This document shows positions 31,959 through 43,610 of a DNA stretch of 64,000 nt, piece by piece (position 1 is the first letter of the stretch; each line of letters starts with the position of its first letter). The translations under genes were made by a program, and so were the position numbers. The notes beneath the pieces are model-generated. The model saw only the letters and a program-made list of their open reading frames with translations, was not told the origin of the DNA and made no database searches. The stretch is from Sclerotinia nivalis (taxonomy: Eukaryota > Ascomycota > Leotiomycetes > Helotiales > Sclerotiniaceae), in contig JAPEIS010000007.1 in assembly GCA_029531795.1 (NCBI GenBank), positions 1,116,001 through 1,180,000 of the forward strand, read 5' to 3'.

Positions 31959-34213
31959 ATGGAGGTTTCGACACTTTCGGATTCGAAGGAATTGAATGAA
32001 TCAAATGGAATAGAAAAAGTTGTGGAAAAGGAAGAAATAGAAGAGGATAAGGATACGGAAAAACAAAGTGTGGAAGAAAAAGATCAAAAGATTGGATATA
32101 AAGAAAATAAAGAAGATAGTGAGGAGAGTATCAAGGTGGATTGTATAGAGGATTTGGAAAAATTGTCAAAGGACGGCAGCGCGCTGGGAGCGGAAAATAA
32201 AGAGGACGACGAGAAGATTGGAGGTTCTGGAACCGGAATTGAGGAGAAGAATAACGATACTTTCAATACTATTGAAAAAGAAGTGCATCATCACCACGGT
32301 ATGCCGAAAGGTTGGACAGCTATGAGAGATTCGAGAGGGAAGCAGAAACAAAAACAAAACCATAAGGCAGTGGAGAGAGCCAATGGAAATACGCATACAC
32401 ATACGCATACACATACACAGGCCGACATGACGAATGTGGAAATATCGAAATCACAGGACGATGGTAATGATGGGGGAGTGGTCGAGGGAGAAATCGAAGA
32501 TCTAGATGATTTGGATTTGATGGAATTGAATAGCGGGGATGATTTATTACCAGATGAGGAAGAGGGGGGTATAAGGAGGGGTGGAAATGCAGTGCATGGA
32601 ACTGGTGGGGTAGCGGATGAGGGGTTGGGGAGAGGAAGTACGGAGCGCAATACTGCGAATTCGAATGCCGGTAACTTTAAGGTTTATAAGAGGAGATGGT
32701 TTGGTTTGGTACAATTGGTTCTTTTGAACATTATTGTTAGTTGGGATGTAAGTATTGCTAAGGAATTTCATTCTATTTCAACTATGTTCCGATCGGGTTC
32801 TGGAAGGGTTTATGATTCTATATTGGTATTACGGTTGAAAGTGCTAACTTATACTCATCCAGTGGTTAACCTTTTCTGCAAGTTCGACTACCGTCTCTCA
32901 ATACTACAATGTATCCGAATCAGCCATAAATTGGCTTAGCACTGGCTTTCTCTTCGCTTTTGTGCTTGCTAGTCCTTTTGTTATCTACGTCTTACATCAT
33001 GGAGGTCCGAAACCTGCAATTCTTATTGCTTCAGTGCTTTTGTTACTTGGGAATTGGATACGATATGGTGCAACAAGATCTGGTCCGCATGGCAATTTTG
33101 GAGGTGTAATGTTCGGACAGATTTTAACGGGTATTGCTCAGCCTTTTGTACTGGCAGCACCTACTAGATACTCGGATTTGTGGTTTACGAATCAGGGAAG
33201 AGTGGCTGCAACTGCAGTTATGAGTTTGGCTAATCCTTTTGGTGGTGCATTGGCGCAATTGATTGATCCTTTTTGGGCTGGAAATGCCGGGAGTATACCT
33301 AATATGGTTCTCTACATTGCAATTATTGTAAGTCGCAAAAATTTCCCTGGCCTTCATAATGTTAATAGTATCATAGTCATCAATAGCCACCGTTCCATCT
33401 TTCTTCATCCCCAAAGAACCACCTACTCCCTCTTCTGCATCTTCGGAAGAACCAAAACATGCATTAGGTCCTTCGCTTCGCTTCCTTCTTAGATCCCCTG
33501 AATTCTACATGATAATGTTCCCCTTTTGGTTCTTCGTCGGCCTCTTCAACAGTCTCTCCTCACTCATAAACCAAATGCTTTCTCCCTACTCCTTCTCCGA
33601 GACCAACGCAGGTATTGCCGGTGCCCTCCTAATAGTCGTTGGTCTAGTCGCCGCAGCAATCACATCCCCTCTAATCGATAAAACCAAAACCTACCTCCTC
33701 GCCATCAAAATTCAAATCCCAATCCTAGGTATCTGCTACCTAGCCTTTACCTGGGCCCCCCAAACCCGAAGTCTCGCAGCTATCTACGCCATCCTATCAA
33801 TTCTCGGCGCTGCATCTTTTAGTCTTGTACCCGTTGCTCTCGAATACCTCATCGAAATCACTCATCCCGTATCCCCTGAAGTCACCAGCACGATTTGTTG
33901 GTCAGGTGGTCAGTTACTAGGAGGTATCTTCATCATAGTTAGTGATGCGCTTAGGGCAAAGGGTGTTTCTGATGGATCGGCTGATGATGGGAGTACGAGG
34001 CCGCCGGGGAATATGTATAACGCGCTGATTTTTCAGACGGTGTTGGCATTGGTGGTGATGCCTCTTCCGTTGGCGTTAGGGTGTTGTGGGAGGGGAAGAG
34101 GTGTGAGGATGAGGAGGTTGGAGGCGGATAAGGAGGCTAATGAGAGGAGGGTGGCGGGTGGGAGAGGGTATGGGGATGCGGGGGGAGGCGGGGGTGGGGG
34201 TGTTCTTATTTAG
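31959..34213 (+). CDS. MFS transporter, FLVCR-like, with long acidic N-terminus
   Basis: Exons 31959-32747, 32863-33327 and 33377-34213 (introns 115 and 49 bases, all phase 0) give 696 residues. The first 240 residues are predicted cytoplasmic and strongly charged: Glu/Lys/Asp-rich with stretches such as EKVVEKEEIEEDKDTEKQ, a THTHTHTHTQ run and an acidic DDLDDLDLMELNSGDD block. The remaining 450 residues contain about 12 membrane segments of the major facilitator fold, beginning RRWFGLVQLVLLNIIVSWD; SESAINWLSTGFLFAFVLAS is the second helix. Later come a proline/serine-rich central loop (PKEPPTPSSASSEEPKH) and a Gly-rich basic tail. The helix texture (NWLSTGF, QPFVLAAPTRYSDLWF, NPFGGALAQLIDPF) resembles the FLVCR/SLC49 family, whose members move haem, choline or related solutes. 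The substrate here is not predictable. I chose the first ATG in frame. Confidence 0.85.
32390..32420. repeat. ACGCATACACATACGCAT repeat in coding sequence
   Basis: A 6-base ACACAT/ACGCAT repeat inside the first exon of the transporter gene, coding alternating threonine and histidine. As it stays a multiple of three it can vary in length without breaking the frame. Confidence 0.8.
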
Positions 34214-36528
34214 GGTTGCGTAAGGGTTTGGGTATATACTGTATTATATTTTTGGAGAAGAGAGATACTTTGGAAATTATTATCGGTATATTGATCTCAG
34301 TGTTTTTTTTTTTTTGCAGATGGATATACATAGAATAGATCTATGGGTAGCAGGTGGTAGGTAGATTGGGGATATTTATTTAGATATTCGGCACTCTGAA
34401 TATATCTTGAGCTTGTGAATTGGTATATTATATGAGTATGAGTCTATAATCCCCTTTTCTCATCATCTCATCTCATCTTATCTCATTTACCCAACAACAT
34501 ATACATAGATCCTTACCATCTTACTCACCTCACTCACCTCACTCACCTCCAACCATTCCATCACATCAAGATACAATACTCCCCCTTCTTAAAAACTCCG
34601 CGATATTATCCAATTCCAAATCCAGATCTATATCTAAGACTTCTTAATATAACATCCCCAAAAGTATATCATATATATCCCAAATCCTATCTTCTAAACC
34701 TCATCTTCTAAATCCAAACCCAAATCCTCTTCATCCAAACCCAAACCCAAATCCTCTTCATCCAAACCCCTTTATCCAACCCCCATACTCCAAACATCCA
34801 TCCCACAAACCACCAAATACACAAATACAAATTCAATCCCATACAACTCAATCCCACACAATTTAATCCTATGCAAATAAATCCCATACAAATAACATCA
34901 TATCATATCACATCATACCAGCTCAGTCCAGTGTGAGCTTCTTGAACCAAAAGCAATAGTATTCCCATGGTCATCGTAAAAGATATGACTTTGGAGAACG
35001 GGAATGATTTTTATATGATGCCATAAACGAACTCATAAACAAACCCCTAATCTGCATCTTCATCTTCATCTTCATCTCCAAACCCTAATCAAGTTCCCTA
35101 GTATCACAGGGAAAAAAGGATTATTAGGTAGGTAGATAGGTATTTATTATCCATTTCGTTATATAGATACTGCAGCGTACCGTACCGCGGAATCAGAAAT
35201 CTTAGAGTAAGAGGGCTGGTTGTAGTTCTAATTCTGGAGTTCCGTCCCTCCTTTCTGTTGCAAGGGCTTTGCTTTCATACACCCACTCCTACATCTACTT
35301 CTACACCTAAATCTACTTCTCCCTATTTCTCCCTATTTCTACCTACCCACATGAAATCTCAACATCTTTTTTCGGAAGGAAAATAAAAAATATCAATATG
35401 AATATGAATATATCACTCCAATATCCATATCCATATCCACATCCACATCCACATAAATCCCCCCCTACTTACCTTCACACATACCAACTTTACTATAGGA
35501 AATCTCGATGAGGCTTATTCGTATTGGTGGTATGGATATATGTATATACATTTGAAGATTTGGAGATTTTCATAATATGATTTGATTTCGCTGAAGGGTA
35601 ATCAATCCATTGTTTTTTTGTTTTTTTTTTAAAGATATCTGAAGATATGATATGATATTTGTTAGAATAGAATGGATATCTATGTATCTGTATCTGTATC
35701 TGTATCTGTATCTGTATCTGTATCTGTATCTGTATCTGTATCTGTATCTGTATCTGTATCTGTATCTGGGTATCGGTATCCCACCTATAGTTCTCGAATT
35801 GGTGCACAATCGCTTGAGAATGCTGATTCAACGGAAGCGAGGTTAACTTAACTTGCAATTGCTTCGTGCTCTGTTTGTAAAGATGTTGTAAGAACTTCGT
35901 TTACCGGGATTCATAGGCCGTTGGATATTAAGGCAATACTAGGTACATCCAAAAAGCTCTGCGATATATAAGTCCGTAGAAAGATGAGTATCCAGACTTT
36001 GCGAAGAGTTTGGAGAGCTGGTAGATCATGGATCATAGTGACACGAACTCATCCTCGAAAACGCAGCTTTCTAGTCTTAAAAGTATCAAGGCATTCCATA
36101 TTCATTAATCAGCTACTGGAGTGACCCCCCAACTATTGAGAAGAGAGTTTAAGGACATGAGTCAGGAAAAGTAAAGGATGGAATAAGTTATAGTTAACAA
36201 ATAATATTTTGGTAGATATAAATAGCCAGCTAAAGTTGAAGGTACAGGATGCATATAAATGAATATACATCAAGAACGAAACAAAAAAACAAAAAAACAA
36301 TAACAATAACACATTCTAACGGGTATCTAACTTGAAGCTCTCCAGTTAAGAAATAAGCTATATATGGTATGGCAATTTCCAACTCTCTTAATCATTTCTT
36401 GCTACCAATATGCTTCTTGCAACACGGTTGACAGGTTGCCCGTCATTGTGCTTCCTCTAACCAGATTATTTCCTTAGCTAGCTTTCTTCCATCTTTCTTT
36501 CGCCTGAGGCTTTTCTTCCCCCTTTTCC
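34214..36528. other. Intergenic, microsatellite-rich
   Basis: No gene seen in 2.3 kb. Simple sequences include a T-run (34304-34315), CTCACTCACCTCACT (34525-34550), CATCTTCATCTTCATC (35055-35076), ATATCCATATCCATATCC (35421-35440) and the large TATCTG array (listed separately). The composition alternates between strongly pyrimidine-rich and AT-rich DNA. Confidence 0.55.
35684..35768. repeat. TATCTG hexanucleotide array, about 14 copies
   Basis: Fourteen nearly perfect TATCTG units in a row, with a slightly changed TATCGG at the end. All six frames stay open, giving artefact peptides such as YLYLYLYL and RYRYRYRY. It is the longest perfect microsatellite in this window and a likely polymorphic marker. 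Confidence 0.95.
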
Positions 36529-37668
36529 TTAAGCTTTAATTCTCTCCTGGTATGCTTCCCAAGCCTTCCTCCTGTATCTCTCCGCCTCCCATTCTGGGTC
36601 TCCCGCACGAATGATACCTCTTCCCACAATAACAATATCACAACCTAAACCTACCAACTTTGCTGGAGTATTATACTGTTGTCCCTTTCCATCACCCTCT
36701 AGCTCTGCTTCCTCATCATTCTCAGGCGGTAATTGACATCCTGGAGTCATGCTAATAAAATCATCATCCGCATCTGTATTTAATGTTTCCTGCGAAATAA
36801 ATCCCATGACATATTGTTTATGCTCCCTCGCACTCTCTACACACGCATTGGTATAATCTCTCGTCATGAAATTTCCCGCGCTACTCATTTGTGCTAATAT
36901 CAGAAGACCTCTTTCCAATGGCGCTTCATCAATCCCAGGACATGCTTCTTCCTCAATATCGAAATCAATGCGCGAGCGTGGCGAATCGGCCGGTTCGAAA
37001 TGTTGCGACACGGTGGTAATAGAAACGATACTAGCTTTTCGTCCAATATTCGCCTCGTTGTGTGCTTCTAATCCATGAGAACCATCTGGAATTTCATGGC
37101 AATTGTTATTAAGACTTATAGGAGTGGTGATTTGATCTTCGTCGCCTTCAATGCTTTCGGGTCGCGGTGTCCCTACTGATATATTCGTCTTGACTTCATA
37201 ACGTTTGCGTTCTCTCCATCTTGCCGCTGCTTCGGCCAAAGAATCCACGCTGGCTTTCCCAGGTATCATGTTAACATTGGTGATATGCGACCACTCAATG
37301 ATCTTGGCGGTGCCTTCCGTATATTGTAATTGCACGGTATTTCCAATGTCACCGAATTTCCGATCTTCGAATATGAGGAATCCATGACGCCGCGCGAGAC
37401 GGTTGAGGCGCGCTCCCGTGCCTGTGGTTGGGCTGTAGTCCCAGTTGTTGATGAGATCATAATGCGTCTTTAGCACGACGATAGATGGACCGACGGCATT
37501 TGCTAATCGGAGAAGTTCACCGGTAGTAGAGACATCGGCGCTGACACATAGATTAGATTGTTTGAGGGCCATGAGACGGAGTAGGTAGGCGGTTAAAGGG
37601 TGCTTTGTTTTCGAGGCTCGATCCTCGAATGAGGTTTTCGCGATAGGATGGGAGGCGGCTGGAGACAT
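36529..37668 (-). CDS. pyrG: Orotidine 5'-phosphate decarboxylase
   Basis: A single-exon, 379-residue protein that converts orotidine monophosphate to UMP, the last step of pyrimidine synthesis, in the cytosol. The catalytic array [13 protein letters not shown] lies at residues 100-112, supplying Asp102, Lys104 and Asp107 of the D-K-D network. KTHYD near residue 67 binds the substrate phosphate/ribose region, and [10 protein letters not shown] near the end is the phosphate-binding loop. An insertion of about 80 residues ([11 protein letters not shown]... through [12 protein letters not shown]) that is polar and absent from yeast Ura3 is typical of filamentous ascomycetes. Start MSPAASHPI is the first ATG and fits the family. 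The 3' UTR side (36480-36528) is pyrimidine-rich. Confidence 0.97.
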   Translation of the reverse strand: MSPAASHPIAKTSFEDRASKTKHPLTAYLLRLMALKQSNLCVSADVSTTGELLRLANAVGPSIVVLKTHYDLINNWDYSPTTGTGARLNRLARRHGFLIFEDRKFGDIGNTVQLQYTEGTAKIIEWSHITNVNMIPGKASVDSLAEAAARWRERKRYEVKTNISVGTPRPESIEGDEDQITTPISLNNNCHEIPDGSHGLEAHNEANIGRKASIVSITTVSQHFEPADSPRSRIDFDIEEEACPGIDEAPLERGLLILAQMSSAGNFMTRDYTNACVESAREHKQYVMGFISQETLNTDADDDFISMTPGCQLPPENDEEAELEGDGKGQQYNTPAKLVGLGCDIVIVGRGIIRAGDPEWEAERYRRKAWEAYQERIKA

Positions 37669-38852
37669 GATGAATAGAGGAATCTCTCGAGAATAGTTTC
37701 TTTTCTTTGTTTCTTTCGTTACTGCTACTACTTCATTCAGATATAGCGATCAGAAAAGGAGAAAGGAGAGAAAGAGAGAGAATGGGACTTGAATTTATAT
37801 TGGTGTTTTGTGCCCTGTACTTTTGTGTTGAAGTCTTAAAGATTTAAAATTAAATTTAGCGATAATTCATATGCGTCAAAGTAGCAGAATATAGAATATA
37901 GAATATAGAATATAGAATATAGAATATAGAACATAGAACATAGAACATAGAACATAGAACCATAAATGCATCTACCCAATAAAGGAAGTCAGGATTGACC
38001 ATTGATATTTACCCCCTTGACACATTTGTGAACCTAAAAAGGATATTATAGTCTATTATAGACCTTGTTCAAACTTCAAAGCCTTGTTTGACTGAAGGTA
38101 TTGAATAATAATAAAATATATTGTAGTTAATTTCAACAATTTCAACAATTTCAATAATTTCAATATCTTGAGGCTTTCTTGGGTTTCTTTATACAGAGTA
38201 TACTAATTTTACTAAATTTGGAATGAACAATCAATCAAACCCCCCAAAGAAGATTCATCAAGTTCATCAAGTTACATATGATATCTCTATATAGATATTT
38301 GTCGATATTTCTAGATAACTTCTTAATTGTAAGTCTTAGTTGTTGTTTGGTTATCATCTATAACCCCTTCTAGATCAAGAGTTAGATCAGATCTGAGACA
38401 TGTTGAACTTGGTGGTTCTTACTTACCAACCAATTATCGGTGCACAATCGAAAGATTTTTTGACAAATTTAACAAATAAATGGGGACAACTACGGAGTAC
38501 TTTCCGAACCAGAGGAATGGGTTGCATGGGTATCAAGTTATCATTCTATTTGGATGGGTTGGGTTTCTGGGGATCTTGGTCTTTTTGTTTAGTGTCATAT
38601 ACTGTACTGATATGACAGTACTGTAGAAGGAAAAGTTCATTTGCACTGACTTGTTAGTCTTGATCACAAATATAGTAGATACTAAGTAGTAGTAGTAGGT
38701 ATTATATAGCTGCATCCGGAATATCTCTAAGCAGCGGACAAGAGGAGAGTCATGACTGAAGGCCGAGGTATGAACAATAAGATATATACCTATCAAATAA
38801 AATATTATCTCTGAATCAATCAATTATTGTGAACAGTACCCATCTAAACCTC
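37669..38852. other. Intergenic with a short ATAGAA repeat
   Basis: Holds the promoters of pyrG (minus) and the RraA-type gene (plus). At 37891-37960 the phrase TATAGAA(C) repeats about ten times, and at 38130-38165 TTTCAACAATTTCAATAATT repeats. The ATG frame at 38400-38615 (71 residues) is not supported by anything else. Confidence 0.55.
37891..37960. repeat. ATATAGA/ACATAGA tandem repeat
   Basis: Seven-base ATATAGA (first half) and ACATAGA (second half) units, about ten copies. It lies about 220-290 bases upstream of pyrG's start codon on its minus strand. Confidence 0.9.
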
Positions 38853-39815
38853 ATGTCTATTTACAGAAATATTTTCAAGACAAAATTATTTGCTGCCCCT
38901 ATTTTATATTTGAAAGTTCCCTCTCAAACCATCAAATTCTCAGTCCGAGCAATGTCCACTTCGGATCAAGCCATGCCCCTCAAAAAGCAATTTGAACTTC
39001 TTCAAGAACAATACTCAGCATGTGATATTGCAGATGCTCTTCTCAAGCTCAAAGTACCTGGTGCCGGCTTCCTTCCCGACCTGAAACCTGCATTTGCTTC
39101 GACATCATCATCTCCTAATAAAATTACTGTTGCTCCGGTTTCAACCGTTGTTTTCGCCCCAAAGAATAGCACAGATCTCTCCAATTATCCAGCAGCAAAC
39201 ATTCCTTCTGATAAGCATTGGGTTGATCTCACAGTCCCTGAATCGATAGTGGTTATAACTCAACCCGAAGGGCAAAACAATGCTGTACTAGGTGGAATCA
39301 TGGCATTGAGAGCCCAAGTTCTTGGCGCTAAAGGTGTGATTGTTAGTGGAAGGGTCAGAGATCTTGATGAACTTCAAGCTACTGGAATTCCCGTAAGTTT
39401 TCTAGTCCATTCTCTCTCATGCAAAGACCGCTTGTTGAACCCGCATGCTCCCCTGTAGTACTCGCTAAGATTAATCGGTCGCAATCTCATGGGTCTTCAT
39501 CGGGTGCTCCCGCTTATTCTCGAACTTCACTGATAATTCTTGTAGATATGGTCCCGTGGTACATCAATTGTCGGTGCTGGTGCGGAATCTAAGCCTCATG
39601 CAATTCAGGTAGCATTGAAAATCGATGGGACAGATGTCTGTCCTGGAGATATAGCATTCTGTGATCCCAAGAACGGTGTTGTCATCATCCCACAAGGAAA
39701 GATAGCCGATGTAATCTCAATGCTGCCAGGTCTTGTTGCAGCAGATGATCGTGTGAAGGAAGAAGTTAAGCAAGGAATGTCGGTTCAAGACGCCTTCAAG
39801 AAGCATCGAGGATGA
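38853..39815 (+). CDS. RraA-type HMG/CHA aldolase / oxaloacetate decarboxylase
   Basis: Two exons (38853-39392, 39546-39815; 153-base intron) give 269 residues. The body is the RraA-like fold (yeast YER010C family): CDIADALLKL near the start, GVIVSGRVRDLDELQ, which carries the conserved Arg and Asp that bind the substrate and metal, and VGAGAESKPHAIQVA. Family members cleave 4-hydroxy-4-methyl-2-oxoglutarate or decarboxylate oxaloacetate to pyruvate with a divalent metal; the exact substrate here is unknown. A first ATG (MSIYRNIFKTKLFAAPILYL) gives a basic, acid-free, amphipathic leader of 33 residues before a second good start at MSTSDQAM (38952). The leader resembles a mitochondrial targeting sequence, so both a mitochondrial and a cytosolic form are possible. 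Confidence 0.9.
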
Positions 39816-42361
39816 TAGCTTTTCCAAGGGTGTGCTCTACATTCTGGATGCAGTGGTATGCTGTTCATTGTTACGTATGGTCTCCAAGATACCATTCAAA
39901 TAGAGAAGAAACTTGATTGAGTTACTACACATCTTTGCAAATGTCGGTTTGGCTATCTTCATGACGAACTCAGAGATATAACATACAGAGCGACGTTCTT
40001 CTCTGACTATGACAGTTGCGTGTATTACCCACAGCAAAACCGCAATCATATTACTGTAGATGCTGAGTAAGCTCTTTAGCAGAATGCTGATCGAGTTGAT
40101 CGTCATACACAATTTCTGTTTACCTTCTGTTCCAAGATCCGATGCTTTCAACCCTATACCACATCATCCAAGCGGAAGCTCTGAAAGAGCCGAGGACACA
40201 TCCGAAAGCCTTGCTCGCTTGTAGAATATGGGAAGACTAGAGCATAATAAACCTAGCAACTTCGAAGACCTGTTGGAGGAAAGTAGTTAAAGTGGAGGAT
40301 TAGCTCACTTCATTATTGTACCATTTGAACTTGCTAGATTTTAAACACGGGAGGCCAATAGACTTGTCGAAGCGCATAGGAAGATATGCATCGGTAATTA
40401 GGGACCATTCAGCAATATGGTCAAAAGCTGCTCAATCCAATGCCACAACTAACAGAAGATGGGGCAGGTAAATGTGGACTAACCACAATGGCTTTCGTCC
40501 CGGACCCAGTAACCACTTTTTTGCGTGAATCCGGACAATTCATTCAAGACCCATCGATGTCTTATTTTTTCTCAAGCACCGCAGGGCTGTGACTAAAATT
40601 GTTGTGCTCACTAGGCTGAATTTTATTCCGCAAATTAAGAAGAGACAAAGCAAGAGATACTAAGGATTTATGAAGGGCCGAGAAGGCTGTAAAGAGACGG
40701 GAAAGTTCTTGAAATGCATGTCGCACAGCAGAAGGAAAGGAACAGACCTCGCGATTAATCTTGGCTGCGGTATTTTGTATGTTGGAAAGAGATTGCGACA
40801 ACAATGCGTTCAAAGAATTGAAAATTTGCTGAGGGGATGGGAGGGATTGATGAAGATGTGCCGAAAGCGCAGGAGACTGTTCATTTGCCCTTTTTGCTCA
40901 AATGTATCAGAGGTTCATGGTTATGTGATTCCAGCAGTTGAACAGCAGAGGAAAGAAGAAGGACGAGGGTCCTTGACTTCTTCCTTTAAGAAACAACTTC
41001 AACTCTTTACCTTTTCTTTCCTCGCAACACTTCTTCCACCAACACAATTCTTCCAATTCTTCTCATATATTACCAATCTTTTCCCTTTGCTTCTTTCTTT
41101 ACCTTACGGAATCCAAGTAAATACAACCGTTCCTACATTGGTGCTAATGAAATAGTACACATCAGTGTAGCTAGACTACTTCCTGCTGCCGTTGGATACA
41201 GAAATACGGCCATGACGATGTCCTGATGAGCATAAGGCTCGCTTCTAGTATCCGTATAGATAATTAAAAGGGAGCGAGAGGCGAGTGAGAGTGATAGCAG
41301 AAGGAGATAGTAATGCACTGTTTGGAACGAGAGGTAAGGAAAGAGGTCGGAGGGCTACTGCCAGTTAAGGTGGTGTAAGTTTTGCAAGTGCGAGACAAGA
41401 ATGTTCTCTAGATATTTCTAGGTGGACTTTCTAGTCAATCATTTGTATGATATCTATTTATATGGATCAATTACCTCCTTCCAATCACCATGGCATGAGT
41501 TGCTGCACGAAGTCCAACTCACTTCCCTTCCCAATTGTCTTGGCTATATCAGCTAGCGCTGGCTATATACCAGTACACAATCCATCAGTTTGGTGTTTCC
41601 TTTCTTGAATCCATCATCGGCAGAGGCCGGACTGGATTAAGAACCACAAACGAGCCAAGATCAGGACTACGATCTAGCAGGGAGTAGTAATCCTGAAGGT
41701 AATTTGAGGAGCAAAAGAGCTTCGCCATTCACCAGATCCCAATGTCGCATGAATTGTCATGAAGCAGAATGTTATATCCAAGGAGCATCATTTGGAGCTC
41801 CCACTTGCCTTAGACAAGCAAGACCGAGCCTGAGAAGCCTACCTTTCATCCTATCTATTCGAACCACAGAGATAGCCGTGGAAGGCAAACGAGGTCGCTC
41901 TCGCGGTCACCATGTCACTCAAATCATCGCGTCAATGCCTGATGTGACTTCTTTTTTCTCTCAAAATTCATTCAGCTGTCTTCTAACATACTAGAAAATT
42001 GATCGACGCAGCTCGCAACACAAAGTCCAATAATTCGATGGGCGCCTACCAGGTTTCTGCAGGCCGCATCGTATAAAATGATCTGGTCTGTGTGGTGATG
42101 TGATGAGGCATTCAACATATCTTCCAGCAAGGTTAAAAGGTTCGCACTCCAGATTACACCGGCAGTGAGATTGATGGTATTCGCAGGATTGCATCAAGCT
42201 TAGAATATATCGAAAGATGGGCCCTTCTTAAACTACGAAGGTATATGGTGTAGTACACCTTTTAGTCTACTCTTATATTACTATATTGTATTCATAAGTG
42301 TGGTGTTTGGTTTGATGTGCATAGCTGCAGTATTGAGTCTTCTTGACAATCTTTTCTTTGG

Positions 42362-42383
42362 TGCCCGTCTAGTATAATGGTTT
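42362..42383 (+). ncRNA. tRNA 5'-half-like fragment
   Basis: GCCCGTCTAGTATAATGG is what one expects for the acceptor 5' strand, D-stem and A-box (TRGYnnArnGG) of a eukaryotic tRNA of the Asp/Glu class. The rest of a tRNA is missing: no anticodon arm, B-box (GGTTCnAnnCC) or matching acceptor 3' strand follows within 100 bases. It is therefore a truncated relic or chance, not a functional tRNA gene. It lies in gene-poor DNA. Confidence 0.4.
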
Positions 42384-42403
42384 GAGGTTCTCCTATCCAT
42401 TAG

Positions 42404-42706
42404 TCATCGCATAAACTCACACCTGGGAGAAGAAGCAATGCAGAAGGGTAAAAGATTCCATTTTTTCGGAGCAATTAGCATCATTTCATTGTTGCATCCA
42501 TCCTCATCTTCATCTTCATCTTCTTTCCGGAAGCAGCAACACAGCAGCTGCACGGAAACGATGGAGAACTGCCGGCGCAGGAAATTAGCCACTGCTTCTC
42601 TAAAGTAAAAAGTACAAAACACAGAATACAAAACTTCCAAAATCCACAAAAAAACCAAAATGAGAAACATTGCTCCACTCACAAACAAACGAGTAAAAAA
42701 CCCCAT
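42404..42706 (-). CDS. Small hypothetical membrane ORF, doubtful
   Basis: A 100-residue ATG frame (MGFFTRLFVSGAMFLILVFL) with one strong membrane segment, then a cysteine cluster (LLCCCF) and an acidic KEDEDEDEDG. It would be a tail- or signal-anchored micro-protein. A GTGAGT inside the first codons and a CTAAT...CGGCAG acceptor-like site farther on would instead make the central part an intron. I cannot choose between these, and the frame may be chance. Confidence 0.25.
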   Translation of the reverse strand: MGFFTRLFVSGAMFLILVFLWILEVLYSVFCTFYFREAVANFLRRQFSIVSVQLLCCCFRKEDEDEDEDGCNNEMMLIAPKKWNLLPFCIASSPRCEFMR

Positions 42707-43610
42707 ATCCAAGCTTCCTGCTCAAGAACCAAGAACCAAGACAAAAACATCAGGTTATTCAACCTAATCATATATTTTATTGACTTCTCATTTAATCTAT
42801 AATTCTTCATGCTTTTTAACCCTTGGTAGGTATTTGGATGTATCTTATGATATCTTTGACGCGGCTCATACCCGCAAAGTCTCCTGAATAACTAAGGTTC
42901 CTCTGAGTGATTTCTTTCTTTCTTTCTTTCTTTCTTTCTCCTTTTCCTTTCTTGCTTTCTTTTATTAATTTTCCCACTCCTCCTCCTCCTCTTCATCTTC
43001 CTCCCTCTCCTTTAAACCGCCAAGCGGAAGCAGTCAAACAGCCAGGCGAGCAAGACAAGCGCGGTCCTTGGGTCTGCGATGGGGGTTACTGAGCCAGGGA
43101 CGGGACGCTGGAGTGGATTTTGAAGGGAGGGAATTCGAAGATGGGATTTTTTTTGTGGGGGGGAGGGGGAAGAAGGAAAGGGTAGGAGGAGGTGGATTGC
43201 TCCGGGGGGATGGATATTGATTGTTGTGGGGAGGGGTTAAGAGATGAGATGAGATGAGATGAGATAGGAGGGGAGGGCGGGAAGGACTGCTGGTGGTGGT
43301 GGAAGTGGGGATGGTGGTTATATGGAAGAGGGTGGTGAGGGGGGAGTGTTTAGTTATTTGGGATAGTTATGAGAATTGGGGCATTTTCTTTGTTTGATTT
43401 TGTTCTCAATGTGTGATTGTGATTGAGATCGAAGGGTAGGTACCTAGGCTTAGACGGGAGACTTTTGGCGGATATTGGATGTTGGGTATTGAATAGGTGA
43501 TAATTCACTTTTAGATTTGAACTTCACTCACCCTATTCAGAGCAGTAATCATCATGTAAACGGTAAGAATTCTTGAATATCTTTTGGCATTTCTCTATGA
43601 TTTATATAAC

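Larger units (their letters stand above)
39816..43610. other. Long intergenic region, few signals
   Basis: 3.8 kb without a secure gene. An ATG plus-strand frame at 40670-41155 (161 residues) overlaps a minus-strand ATG frame at 40562-40813 (MNALLSQSLSNIQNTAAK); neither has a recognisable domain. A tRNA-like fragment lies at 42361. Simple sequence at 42915-42948 (CTTT)n, CTCCTCCTCCTC at 42977-42990, and GAGATGAGAT at 43240-43265. From 43120 to 43350 the DNA is G-rich (GGAGGG, GGTGGTGG). Confidence 0.5.

Noticed and set aside
35493..35858. Frames of repeating IQIQIQ, YRYRYR and YLYLYL
   Set aside because: All come from the TATCTG hexamer array.
40562..41155. 161-residue plus and 83-residue minus frames
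   Set aside because: The frames overlap on opposite strands, without recognisable domains; the plus-strand one ends in a pyrimidine-derived Leu/Phe-rich tail.
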